This document shows, in pieces, positions 50,330 to 59,162 of a stretch of 64,000 nt of DNA. Numbering within the stretch: position 1 is the stretch's first letter; every line of letters begins with the position of its first letter. The stretch is from contig JAAWGR010000001.1 in assembly GCA_022795445.1 (NCBI GenBank), positions 1-64,000 on the forward strand. Direction: 5' to 3'. Source of the DNA: Oscillibacter sp. (lineage in GTDB: Bacteria; Bacillota; Clostridia; Oscillospirales; Oscillospiraceae). Under the pieces are notes generated by a model that saw only the letters and a list, made by a program, of their open reading frames with translations, was not told where the DNA came from and made no database searches. The translations under genes were made by a program, and so were the position numbers.

Positions 50330-52441
50330 GTGAAGCGGATTCTAAACAATGCAATTTCTTTGGGCGTCGTGATCATCGTCCTGTTCCTGATTATCCCGCT
50401 GCCTACTTTTCTGTTGGACTTTTTGCTGATCATCAACATCGGCCTTTCCATCATGATCTTGATGATCACTATGAATATAGCGGAGGCACTGGAATTTTCC
50501 ATCTTCCCATCCTTATTGCTGATAACCACCTTGTTCCGGCTGGGTCTGAACGTCTCCAGTACCCGCATGATCCTCAAGGACGGCTATGCCGGCGAGGTTA
50601 TCCAGAACTTCGGTAATCTGATTACCGGCGGCAATATCGTGGTCGGCGTAGTTATCTTCCTGATCATCGTATTGGTGCAGTTTATTGTCATTACCAAAGG
50701 CGCGGAGCGCGTGGCTGAAGTTGCGGCCCGCTTTACCTTGGACGCTATGCCTGGTAAGCAAATGGCCATCGACGCGGACCTGTCCTCCGGCTTGATCGAC
50801 GAGCAGGAGGCCAAGGGCAGACGGCATAAGATTCAAAAAGAAGCCGACTTTTACGGCGCAATGGACGGCGCTACCAAGATCGTCAAGGGCGACGCCACGA
50901 TGTCCCTGGTGATGACCTTGATCAACATCATCGGCGGCGTGATTATCGGCGTCGTTTTCGAGCATGGCCAGATCATGGACGTTTTGCAGAGCCGCTGCAT
51001 TGTTACCATCGGTGACGGCTTGGTGTCCCAGCTGCCTGCACTGATGATTTCCACGGCTACCGGCATGATCGTTACACGGTCGGTGTCCGAGGGCAGCTTG
51101 AACAAGGATGTCATCAAACAGTTTAAAGCACAGCCCCGCGCTATGATTACCACGGGCGTGATTCTGCTGTTCCTGGGCGCCGTTCCGAATACGCCCCATG
51201 TGGCCCTGGTTCTGGGCGGAGGCGCCTTGATCCTCGGCGGTGTCTTTGTGAGCCGCCGGCTGGAACAGGAGCGGCTTGCAGAAGAGGCTGCGGCGGCGAT
51301 TGCCGAAGGTGGCGGAGAAGCGGCGACAGAGGAGTCCGCACCCAGCGAAACAGATTATTACAAGGACATCAACAATGTCTATTCCCTTCTTTCTGTGGAG
51401 CCGATTGAAATGGAATTCGGCTACAGCCTGATCCCTATGGTGGACGAAACGCACGGCGGCAAGCTGATCAGCCGAATCGTGATCTTCCGGCGGCAGTATG
51501 CCCAAGATATGGGTTTTGTGTTCCCCTCTATCCGGCTGCACGACGCGTCTTCCTTGGGAACAAACCAGTACGTAATCCGTATCCGGGGCGAGGAAGTGGC
51601 TCGGGGCGAAATCCTAGTGGATTACTACCTTGCGCTGGAACCTGCAAACCCGTTGGGCGAGATTGACGGAATTGAAACGATTGAACCTGCCTACGGTATC
51701 CCTTCCCGGTGGATTTTGCCGGAAAATAAGGAAATGGCCGAAATTTACGGCTATAATGTCATCGATCCCCTCTCCGTTATGTTGACGCACTTGGCGGAGA
51801 CGGTGCGGAAATATGCATACGAGCTGCTGGGTCGTGCGGAAACCATGCAGCTTGTGGAAAACCTGAAACGCACCTCGCCGGAGCTGGTGGCGGAGGCTAT
51901 CCCCAATATCGTGACTTATGCAACCTTGGAGAAAGTGCTGCGGAACCTTCTGCGGGAGGGGGTGCCGATCAAGGACTTGGGAACAATCCTGGAGACCATG
52001 GTGGACGCTGCTACACAGGGCCGGGATATCGACGCGACAACCGAAATGGTCCGTGGGGCTTTGGCTCGGACAATTACCCGCCGGTTCTGCGAAGATGGGC
52101 AGCTGCGTGTGGTTACACTGGATGCCGAGGTGGAGAAGAAGATCATCGGTTCCCTTACCCGGAACGACCAGGGCGTTTACCTTGCCATGGGACCAGACCT
52201 CATGCAGTCGATCGTATCGCAGCTGGCAGGCCAGATCAAGAAATTCAACGACCTCTCCCAAACGCCGATTATCCTGGTCAGCCAAGTGATCCGCGGCTAT
52301 TTCAGCAAAATGATCACACAATTTTACCCCAATGTCTTTGTGCTGTCCTTTAATGAAATTACCAGTACGGTCCAAATCCAGGCCTTGGGCAATATTACAA
52401 TGGAACCTGCCCCAGCGGACCGAAGGGCGGTGAACACATGA
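50330..52441 (+). CDS. flhA: Flagellar export protein FlhA
   Basis: This 703-residue protein has eight N-terminal membrane helices, the FHIPEP-family cytoplasmic signature (AARFTLDAMPGKQMAIDADL) and a large C-terminal domain that docks chaperone-substrate complexes. It also conducts ions for export. The start is GTG 50330 with gggagg at 50315-50320. It overlaps the sigma-factor gene by 4 nt (ATGA). The usual next genes, flhF and flhG, are missing. Confidence 0.97.
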   Translation: MKRILNNAISLGVVIIVLFLIIPLPTFLLDFLLIINIGLSIMILMITMNIAEALEFSIFPSLLLITTLFRLGLNVSSTRMILKDGYAGEVIQNFGNLITGGNIVVGVVIFLIIVLVQFIVITKGAERVAEVAARFTLDAMPGKQMAIDADLSSGLIDEQEAKGRRHKIQKEADFYGAMDGATKIVKGDATMSLVMTLINIIGGVIIGVVFEHGQIMDVLQSRCIVTIGDGLVSQLPALMISTATGMIVTRSVSEGSLNKDVIKQFKAQPRAMITTGVILLFLGAVPNTPHVALVLGGGALILGGVFVSRRLEQERLAEEAAAAIAEGGGEAATEESAPSETDYYKDINNVYSLLSVEPIEMEFGYSLIPMVDETHGGKLISRIVIFRRQYAQDMGFVFPSIRLHDASSLGTNQYVIRIRGEEVARGEILVDYYLALEPANPLGEIDGIETIEPAYGIPSRWILPENKEMAEIYGYNVIDPLSVMLTHLAETVRKYAYELLGRAETMQLVENLKRTSPELVAEAIPNIVTYATLEKVLRNLLREGVPIKDLGTILETMVDAATQGRDIDATTEMVRGALARTITRRFCEDGQLRVVTLDAEVEKKIIGSLTRNDQGVYLAMGPDLMQSIVSQLAGQIKKFNDLSQTPIILVSQVIRGYFSKMITQFYPNVFVLSFNEITSTVQIQALGNITMEPAPADRRAVNT

Positions 52442-53283
52442 GCGGCGCGAACGGCTCCGCCCTGCGGGCTTACACAGAGCTGGAAATCGAGGCGATGGAT
52501 ACCCAGGAACTGCTGAACCTGTATAAAGAGACAGGAGATGAGGCACTCAAATGGCCTTTGGTTTTACGGTATGAAGGACTGATTAAAAACGCTGCCATGC
52601 AGATCCGCGGTGTATACAGCAGCTTTGCACAAATTGACGATATTATCAACGAGGGGATCATTACCCTTTTAGGGGCCATCGACAAGTTCGACCCCAGCAA
52701 GGGCGTGAAATTTGAAACCTACGTTTCCAAGCGTATCCGAGGCATGGTGATTGACTTGGCCCGCAAGCAGGATTGGATGCCCCGCAACGTCCGGCAGCGT
52801 GCGAAGGAAATCGACTTGGCCGTGGCAAAACTCTCCACAGCATTGGGACGTTACCCGACTGACGCGGAAATTGCGGAGTGTTTGGGCGTCAGCCAGGAGC
52901 GGTACCAGAAGGATACGGCCAATATTGCGCTGAGCAATGTGCTGTCCTTGGATTTGCTGATGGATACCCGGGAAACAGAGGGGTATCCGATGGAAGTCGC
53001 TTCCACCGACCCCTGCAGCCAGCCGGAGGCGGTCCTACAGGAACGGGAAATGCAGCGGGCGTTGGCCGAAGGCATTTCCCAGCTGCGGGAAAATGAGCAG
53101 ATCGTCCTTTCCCTTTATTATGAAAAAAACCTGCATTTGAAAGAAATTGCCCAAGTAATGGAATTGAGCGAACCTAGAATTTCCCAAATCCACACCAGGG
53201 CGATCCAGAAGCTGCGGGTCTATATGGACGCATATATGAATGGTACAAAAGAGGAAAAACATACCAAAAGGAAGAAAGGATAA
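52438..53283 (+). CDS. fliA: RNA polymerase sigma factor FliA/SigD (WhiG family)
   Basis: This 281-residue sigma-70-family protein has regions 2 (DDIINEGIITLLGAIDKFDPSKGVKFETYV), 3 (PTDAEIAECLGVS) and 4 (LKEIAQVMELSEPRISQIH). It would direct transcription of late flagellar genes such as flagellin. It is translationally coupled to flhA. There is a basic Lys-rich tail. The anti-sigma factor FlgM is not in this window, so its control cannot be judged here. Confidence 0.93.
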   Translation: MSGANGSALRAYTELEIEAMDTQELLNLYKETGDEALKWPLVLRYEGLIKNAAMQIRGVYSSFAQIDDIINEGIITLLGAIDKFDPSKGVKFETYVSKRIRGMVIDLARKQDWMPRNVRQRAKEIDLAVAKLSTALGRYPTDAEIAECLGVSQERYQKDTANIALSNVLSLDLLMDTRETEGYPMEVASTDPCSQPEAVLQEREMQRALAEGISQLRENEQIVLSLYYEKNLHLKEIAQVMELSEPRISQIHTRAIQKLRVYMDAYMNGTKEEKHTKRKKG

Positions 53284-53286
53284 CAT

Positions 53287-54042
53287 ATGTTTAAGGGTTT
53301 TTACAATCTAACTTCCGCGATGCTGACCCATCAGCAAAATCTGAATGTGGTTGGCAATAACTTGGTCAATATCTCCACCGCGGGCTTCAAACAGGACCGC
53401 TATACCGCCACCACGTTTGACGACGTTATGTACAGCCGGGTGGGCGACCTGTTCAGCAGCGGTCAGGAGATTGGACGGCAGAGCTACATCCGTGCCGCCA
53501 GCCAGACTTACACCGATTTTACCCAGGGAGCACCGGAACCTACCGGACTTACACTGGACTTCTGCATCGTGGGTGACGGATTCTTCGCCATTGAGAACGC
53601 AGAGGGGGAGATCGGTTATACCCGTATGGGCAACTTTACGCTGGACGACGAAGGGTACCTTTGCCTCCCCGGCTATGGTTACGTTCTCGACCCAAGCAGC
53701 GAGCGGATTTATCTGGGTACTGATAAAATCACCGCTGATCGGAACGGCTTGATCTACTACACAGGTACGAACGGCGGGCTCTTAGGGCAGGTCGGCGTCT
53801 TCAGCTTTGAGGACAACGGCGCACTGGAATTCAATGACCGGGGCCTTTTCACCGGCGAGGGCGCACAGAACAGCGAGGAGTTCTCCATCTGGCACGCCTA
53901 TTTGGAACGGTCCAATACGGATATGGTGAAGCAGATGACCGAAATGATCACTTACCAGCGGGCGCTGCAAAGCGCCGCACAGGTGTCGAGGATGTATGAC
54001 CAGTTAATGAGCCACGCCACTTCTGACGTGGGACGGATCTAA
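53287..54042 (+). CDS. flgF: Flagellar basal-body rod protein FlgF
   Basis: This 251-residue rod/hook-family protein has the N-terminal motif (SAMLTHQQNLNVVGNNLVNI), a central GDGFFAIEN and the C-terminal motif MTEMITYQRALQSAAQV. Two such genes lie in tandem and are called flgF and flgG by order and length; names could be swapped with the FlhO/FlhP convention. The start is ATG 53287 with aagaaagga upstream, 3 nt after the sigma-factor stop. Confidence 0.88.
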   Translation: MFKGFYNLTSAMLTHQQNLNVVGNNLVNISTAGFKQDRYTATTFDDVMYSRVGDLFSSGQEIGRQSYIRAASQTYTDFTQGAPEPTGLTLDFCIVGDGFFAIENAEGEIGYTRMGNFTLDDEGYLCLPGYGYVLDPSSERIYLGTDKITADRNGLIYYTGTNGGLLGQVGVFSFEDNGALEFNDRGLFTGEGAQNSEEFSIWHAYLERSNTDMVKQMTEMITYQRALQSAAQVSRMYDQLMSHATSDVGRI

Positions 54043-54052
54043 GGAGGGCAGT

Positions 54053-54799
54053 ATGAACCAATCCTTTTTTACCGGCGCGGTTGCCGCGCACCAGGAACTT
54101 AGGCGTCTGAACGTCTACGGCAACAACATTGCCAACCTGAATACGTACGGATTCAAGGCGGAGAAGGCCCGTTTCGCCCAGTTGATGTACGATGGCGTGA
54201 AGAACGCCGAGGAAGAAATGCTGCCAGTGGGCGTGGGCGCCTGCCTTTGGACCACCGATACCGACTTTACCCAAGGCCCTGTGGCAGAGACAGGGCGGAA
54301 GCAGGATTACTTTATTGAGGGCGATGGTTTCTTTGGCCTGGTGGATTTACAGACCAACGAGGTGAGCTTGACCCGCAACGGCGCATTTACCGTCGCTGAG
54401 CTGATGCGGCCTACCGGCGAGGTGGACGAGAATGGCCAGGCAGTGGAGGAGCGTATCCTGTACCTGTCTGACGGCGATGGACGGTTCGTCCTCAGCAATA
54501 CGGGCGGTATGATCGAGGTGGACGACTTCGACGCGGCATATCCTATCGGTATTTTTGATTACATTAATTACAACGGTATGACGCAGCTGAACGACACCCG
54601 TTTTACGCCGGTAGACAAAAACGGCGGGTTACGGATGGGCAGCGGCGTCCTGCGGCAGGGAATGCTGGAAATGTCCAACGCTGATTTTTCCGAGGAGATC
54701 ACCAAGGTGATCGAAACCCAGCGGGCCTATGGCATGGCGCTGAAGCTGGTGCAGACGTCGGATGAGATCGAAACGACCATCAACAGCCTGCGCGGCTGA
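54053..54799 (+). CDS. flgG: Flagellar basal-body rod protein FlgG
   Basis: This 248-residue distal-rod-type protein has the N-terminal motif AAHQELRRLNVYGNNIANLN, central EGDGFFGLVD and the C-terminal motif ITKVIETQRAYGMALKLVQTSDE. The N-terminus lacks the first helix turns seen in many FlgG proteins. The start is ATG 54053 with aaggagg upstream, 10 nt after flgF. Both rod genes come after the sigma gene rather than before the export genes. Confidence 0.9.
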   Translation: MNQSFFTGAVAAHQELRRLNVYGNNIANLNTYGFKAEKARFAQLMYDGVKNAEEEMLPVGVGACLWTTDTDFTQGPVAETGRKQDYFIEGDGFFGLVDLQTNEVSLTRNGAFTVAELMRPTGEVDENGQAVEERILYLSDGDGRFVLSNTGGMIEVDDFDAAYPIGIFDYINYNGMTQLNDTRFTPVDKNGGLRMGSGVLRQGMLEMSNADFSEEITKVIETQRAYGMALKLVQTSDEIETTINSLRG

Positions 54800-54812
54800 G
54801 AAGGGGGATAAG

Positions 54813-55442
54813 ATGGAGATTAAAAATTACGACCAGCTGAGTTCTTTGGAGTTGGATACCCTGAAAGAAATCGGGAGTATTGGCACGGGGAATGCAGCAA
54901 ATTCTTTGTCGTCCTTAATCGGCAAGACGGTACGCATTAAGCAGCCGGAAGTGCGGATCATGGGCTACAATGAGGCCATTAACTGGATCGGCGGCCCGGA
55001 AGAAATCACCGCCGGCGTATTGGTGCGGATGAGCGGGCAGATTACAGGTATTATGCTCTCCGTGCAGCAGCTGGATTTCGTCAACCTGGTCCTGGAGAGT
55101 ATGCTGGGCCACGGCGTGGAGGACTACCTTGGGCTGCATGAAATGGAGAGTTCCGCTTTGGTCGAGGTGGGAAACATTATGATTTCCACCTTCATCAATG
55201 CGCTGAGCAGCCTGGCGGACATCAATATTGAATTGACGGTACCTGCTTTTACGGTGGATATGCAGGGCGCGATCATGACGGTACCTATGGCGGAATATGG
55301 CGGGCAGTCGGATTACATTATGACCATCGGCGGCAATTTTATTTGTGGAGGAAAGGAGATCCCCTGCAGGCTGCTGTTGTCACCAAATATCAAATCGTTG
55401 AATTTCTTATTAGGGAAGCTGGGCGTTAGCGGTGGAGAGTAA
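54813..55442 (+). CDS. cheC: CheY-P phosphatase CheC
   Basis: This 209-residue chemotaxis phosphatase has two CheC motifs. The second (VEVGNI; E118, N121) is intact; the first (KEIGSIGTGNAAN) has E19 but Ser22 where Asn is expected, so only one site may work. CheC also binds CheD and so links CheY-P level to receptor deamidation. The start is ATG 54813 with aaggggg upstream. It overlaps cheD by 11 nt. Confidence 0.94.
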   Translation: MEIKNYDQLSSLELDTLKEIGSIGTGNAANSLSSLIGKTVRIKQPEVRIMGYNEAINWIGGPEEITAGVLVRMSGQITGIMLSVQQLDFVNLVLESMLGHGVEDYLGLHEMESSALVEVGNIMISTFINALSSLADINIELTVPAFTVDMQGAIMTVPMAEYGGQSDYIMTIGGNFICGGKEIPCRLLLSPNIKSLNFLLGKLGVSGGE

Positions 55443-55911
55443 GATTACAATTGGTATTGCAGATATGAAAATGGCAAGGGGCAGTGGGATGCTGATTACT
55501 TACGCCCTTGGGTCCTGTATTGGAATTTGCCTATACGACAAACAGATCAAGCTGGGGGCGTTAGTCCATATCATGCTTCCGATAAACGGCGAGCCGGGCC
55601 GGAAAAATACGATGAAGTATGCAAACACCGGCATTCGCGAAACGCTGCACCAGATGATGTCACAGGGCGCATCAAAATCCCGGATCACCGCGAAGATCGC
55701 GGGCGGAGCGAAGATGTTTGAAACGGGCGGCGGCGCCTTGGGCAACATCGGACAGCGCAACATCGACAGTGTGCGGATGACGCTGAAGGCCGAGGGAATC
55801 CCGCTGCTGAAAGAGGATGTGGGCGGCTCTACGGCCCGTACGCTGCTGTTTGACGTGGGTACCGGCCTTGGCTGCGTCCGCAGCTACGGGAAGCCGGAGC
55901 TGATTATTTGA
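55432..55911 (+). CDS. cheD: Chemoreceptor glutamine deamidase CheD
   Basis: This 159-residue enzyme deamidates Gln residues of chemoreceptors. It has the catalytic C29 in ALGSCIGICLYD and H46 in GALVHIMLP. CheC binding sequesters it. The start is GTG 55432, inside the end of cheC, so the pair is translationally coupled. No receptor (mcp) or cheA/cheW/cheB/cheR gene is in this window. Confidence 0.96.
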   Translation: MESKITIGIADMKMARGSGMLITYALGSCIGICLYDKQIKLGALVHIMLPINGEPGRKNTMKYANTGIRETLHQMMSQGASKSRITAKIAGGAKMFETGGGALGNIGQRNIDSVRMTLKAEGIPLLKEDVGGSTARTLLFDVGTGLGCVRSYGKPELII

Positions 55912-55983
55912 ACCCGCGCCCGTGAGCACGGGAATGCACTTACATAGGATTGTATTTTGACCGTTGGAAGGAGTGTTCGGAAT

Positions 55984-56907
55984 ATGGCGAAAGAGGAAAA
56001 GCAGGGCATTCTGCTGGAATCTGGCACGAACGAAATCGAGGTAATGGAGTTTACCATCAACGACAGCCTGTATGGCATCAACGTGGCAAAGGTCAAGGAG
56101 ATTATCGTTTCCGCGCCGGTAAAGCCTATGCCCCATGCACACCCCGCGGTGGAAGGGATCTTTAAACCCCGGGACCTTGTTATCACCGTGGTGGACCTGC
56201 CCCGGTACCTGCTGGGAAGCTCCGGCGAGAAGGGGCCAAAGGATCTGTTTATCGTCACCAATTTCAATAAGATGAACATCGCCTTCCGGGTACATACCGT
56301 GGTAGGCATCAGCCGCATTTCCTGGAAGAGCATCCAGAAGCCGGACAAGACCGTCTCCAGCGGCAACGACGGGATCGCTACCGGTATCGCCCAATGCGGC
56401 GATAATCTGGTAACAATCCTGGACTTCGAGAAGATCGTAGCAGAGATTGCGCCGGAGACGACCATCCAGCTGTCCGAGATCGACCAGCTGGGCCAGCGGG
56501 AACGCAGCGACGCCACCATCCTTGTGGCGGAGGATTCCGCGCTGCTGGGTAAAATGATCGAGGAAGCCCTGCATAAGTCTGGTTATGAAAAAACCAAAAT
56601 ATTCCCCGACGGCCAGGAGCTGTGGAACTACCTCAGCGACCTGCGGGGAGCAGAAGACCTGGATGAGAAAGTGTCGTTGATCATCACCGATATTGAAATG
56701 CCCCAGATGGACGGCCATCGGCTGACGAAGTTGGTGAAAGATGACAAGGAATTCAAGCATATCCCACTGATTATCTTCTCCTCCCTGATTACAGAGGAAA
56801 TGCGGCGCAAAGGCAAAGAACTGGGCGCCGATGACCAAATGAGCAAACCGGAGATCGGCCATCTGGTGCAGGTAATTGACCATCTGCTGGATTTGAAACG
56901 CAGATAA
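55984..56907 (+). CDS. cheV: Chemotaxis coupling protein CheV (CheW-REC)
   Basis: This 307-residue protein has an N-terminal CheW-like domain (about 18-160) and a C-terminal receiver domain (about 175-300) with phospho-acceptor D236 (LIITDIEMPQMDG). CheV couples receptors to CheA and dampens the signal when phosphorylated. ATG 55984 is chosen (ggaaggag 10 nt upstream) over an upstream in-frame codon. It follows cheD after a 72-nt gap with a small CCCGT/ACGGG hairpin. Confidence 0.96.
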   Translation: MAKEEKQGILLESGTNEIEVMEFTINDSLYGINVAKVKEIIVSAPVKPMPHAHPAVEGIFKPRDLVITVVDLPRYLLGSSGEKGPKDLFIVTNFNKMNIAFRVHTVVGISRISWKSIQKPDKTVSSGNDGIATGIAQCGDNLVTILDFEKIVAEIAPETTIQLSEIDQLGQRERSDATILVAEDSALLGKMIEEALHKSGYEKTKIFPDGQELWNYLSDLRGAEDLDEKVSLIITDIEMPQMDGHRLTKLVKDDKEFKHIPLIIFSSLITEEMRRKGKELGADDQMSKPEIGHLVQVIDHLLDLKRR

Positions 56908-56923
56908 CGGCAGGAGGCACACC

Positions 56924-58225
56924 ATGAGCAGCAAATATATCGTAAGACAGCCCATCAAGGATGTACAGGGGAAAATCCTGGGGCATGAGATTTTGTATTA
57001 TGGGGAAAACCAGGCGTTCAGCAATGATTCGGCTCCAGGCGCGGCGTCGGAGTTCGCTTCGGCGGATACGATCTACAGCTTTCTGACCCAGAACAGCTCC
57101 AAGGCGCTAAAGGGTTCGCTGAACTTTATGACGTTTACCTCCATGCTTCTGATGAAAAAAACGCCGCGTCTGTTTGACAAGTCGGAACTGGTCATCCAGA
57201 TTGACGACAATATCATTATCCATCCCCTTTCTATGCACTTCGTCAACCAGTATGCGAAAGAGGGGTACCGCGTTGCAGTGAACGAATTCCAGTTTGCACC
57301 TCGGTACTTGGCGCTGCTGGATACGATTGATTACATCAAAATCAACACCAAAACCACCAGCGAGGCGGCGATGCGCAACATCGTGGAAGTTGCCCACAGT
57401 ATGAACAAGAAGTGCATCGTGACCAATATCGAAACCGCCGAGGAGCACCGAAGAGCCGTCCAGGTGGGCGTGGAAGCGCTGGAAGGCCCGTATGTGGCCG
57501 AGACGCTGCAAACGGAGGTCCACAGCAGCGCCTACCTCCAGAGCAACTTCTTCCGCCTGATGGTGGCGGTGACCCGGGATGAGCCGGATGTGGAAGAGAT
57601 CGAGCGGCTGATTTCTCTGGACGCCAGCCTGAGTTTCGGGCTACTGAAAATGGCCAACTCCGTATACTTCGCCCTGCGGCACCGGGCCACAACGATCCAT
57701 CAGGCGATTATGACGCTGGGCCTGGGGCAGCTGAAGCAGTGGATTTACCTGCTGAGCGCCAGCAACACCGGCGAGCAGACCGACCCAGGCACGGAGGAAT
57801 TCCTGAAGCTGTCCTTCATGCGGGCGAACTTCAGCAGCGAACTGATGAAGTATGCACAGGATATGCCGATCTCCCGGTCGGAGGCATACCTGATGGGCAT
57901 GTTCTCCACGCTGCACTACCTGATTGATGCGCCGTTAGAGGAAATCCTGAGCGAAGTGCCCGTAGCGGATGAGATCAAGGACGCCCTGCTGACCCACTCG
58001 GGCCGCTGCGGCAAGCTGTATGACCTAGTGCTGAGCTATGAATCCGCCAACTGGGACGCCATCAGCGCCTTTGCGGAGGAACTAGGTATCCCAAACCAGA
58101 TTTTGACAAATGTATATTTCATCTGTGTGGAAAATGTGAATACGCTTTGGGAACAGCTTACAAACGCTTATCCCGACCAGCTGCCGCCTCTGGAAGAAGG
58201 AGAAGAACCAAAAGCAGACAACTGA
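56924..58225 (+). CDS. EAL-like/HDOD signalling protein (YuxH family)
   Basis: This 433-residue protein has an N-terminal degenerate EAL domain (about 1-205) and a C-terminal HDOD domain (about 205-400). The EAL signature reads HEIL and the metal-binding residues look absent, so it is probably not a c-di-GMP phosphodiesterase but a binding or scaffold protein. The YuxH/CdgJ group influences motility in other bacteria. The start is ATG 56924 with caggagg upstream, 16 nt after cheV; it is the last gene of the operon, followed by a strong terminator. Confidence 0.88.
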   Translation: MSSKYIVRQPIKDVQGKILGHEILYYGENQAFSNDSAPGAASEFASADTIYSFLTQNSSKALKGSLNFMTFTSMLLMKKTPRLFDKSELVIQIDDNIIIHPLSMHFVNQYAKEGYRVAVNEFQFAPRYLALLDTIDYIKINTKTTSEAAMRNIVEVAHSMNKKCIVTNIETAEEHRRAVQVGVEALEGPYVAETLQTEVHSSAYLQSNFFRLMVAVTRDEPDVEEIERLISLDASLSFGLLKMANSVYFALRHRATTIHQAIMTLGLGQLKQWIYLLSASNTGEQTDPGTEEFLKLSFMRANFSSELMKYAQDMPISRSEAYLMGMFSTLHYLIDAPLEEILSEVPVADEIKDALLTHSGRCGKLYDLVLSYESANWDAISAFAEELGIPNQILTNVYFICVENVNTLWEQLTNAYPDQLPPLEEGEEPKADN

Positions 58226-58265
58226 GTATGCAATCCGGCGGGATGAGAGGCTGTAACAGAAAAAA

Positions 58266-58294
58266 GTTCGGCACATTCTGTGCCGAACCTTTTC
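58266..58294. terminator. Bidirectional terminator at the end of the flagellar operon
   Basis: A perfect 10-bp stem (GTTCGGCACA 58266-58275 with TGTGCCGAAC 58279-58288) with a 3-nt loop is followed by CTTTTC and preceded by AGAAAAAA. It separates the motility operon from the convergent comFB gene. Confidence 0.92.
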
Positions 58295-58302
58295 TACCCC
58301 CT

Positions 58303-59088
58303 TCAGCGGGTATGGTGGGGATGGGTCATGACCACTTTGCAGGCTTGGATCAGCTGAGCGGTGACGTCGCTGCTGTATTTGCTTTCGTATACAGTGAGCT
58401 TGGGCACTCGTTCGTTCTCAGCCATGACAACGTACTTGGGCGGCAGGTGGTTCAAGGCATAGGCTTTGACGTCGACCTGACATTTGTCACAGCAGCACAG
58501 GCCAAACATCCGCATGTACTTTTCCGCTTTCTCCTCTACCAGGATCTGCATGACGTTTGTGTAAGTGGGGAACAGCCAATCCTCCGCCGGCGAAGAGGCC
58601 TCTTCCGGAGGTTTCGAATCCTCTGGAAGATTCGGCGCCTCAGGCGGCGCGGGCTCCTCAGGAACGGAGGCTGCTACAGATTCGGCGGTGGGAGCCGGTT
58701 CCTCCGCAGCGGGGACGTCCATCAACTTATCCGCCGAAGGTACAGGCTCCGTTGGGGCCTTGACCACGACAACTTCCTCCGGTTCCGGGACGGGCTGCGG
58801 CGCCTCCGCAGAGGCAGCTTCCGCTGCCAGTTCTGCACCCAGCTCGCTTTCTAACGCGTCCTTGATCTGGGAGGACACGGCGGCGTCGGCGTTCAGGGAG
58901 GAGATCAGCGGGGCGACAGGGGCGGTTTTGGGCGCAGCAGCTTCGGCCTGGGGGACGGGCGCAGCTTCTGGAATGGCGCCCGTCTGCTCGGCAGGCTCCG
59001 CCTGGGGAGCGGGTGCGGAACTGCGGCTTTTGCTGAGCAGGTTCATGACGTGCGCGGTTTTGCTGGAATTGGAATCTTTATTGGCCAT
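58303..59088 (-). CDS. ComFB-domain protein with long disordered N-terminus
   Basis: This 261-residue protein has a Pro/Ala/Glu-rich, probably unfolded N-terminal two thirds and a C-terminal ComFB domain (about 170-258). The domain has the family pattern NVMQILVEEKAEKYM, then LCCCDKCQVDVKAYALNHLPPKYV, with clustered cysteines that may bind zinc. ComFB is named from a Bacillus competence operon; ComFB-type proteins in cyanobacteria have been reported as cyclic-dinucleotide receptors. It is cotranscribed 74 nt after a ParA gene and placed between motility genes, so a c-di-GMP link is plausible but unproven. Confidence 0.82.
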   Translation of the reverse strand: MANKDSNSSKTAHVMNLLSKSRSSAPAPQAEPAEQTGAIPEAAPVPQAEAAAPKTAPVAPLISSLNADAAVSSQIKDALESELGAELAAEAASAEAPQPVPEPEEVVVVKAPTEPVPSADKLMDVPAAEEPAPTAESVAASVPEEPAPPEAPNLPEDSKPPEEASSPAEDWLFPTYTNVMQILVEEKAEKYMRMFGLCCCDKCQVDVKAYALNHLPPKYVVMAENERVPKLTVYESKYSSDVTAQLIQACKVVMTHPHHTR

Positions 59089-59162
59089 GGTAAAAACGCT
59101 CCTTTACTTGTGCGAAAGCTAGTGATTCAACTATAGCAGATTTTCATTCCTTTTACAAGGGG

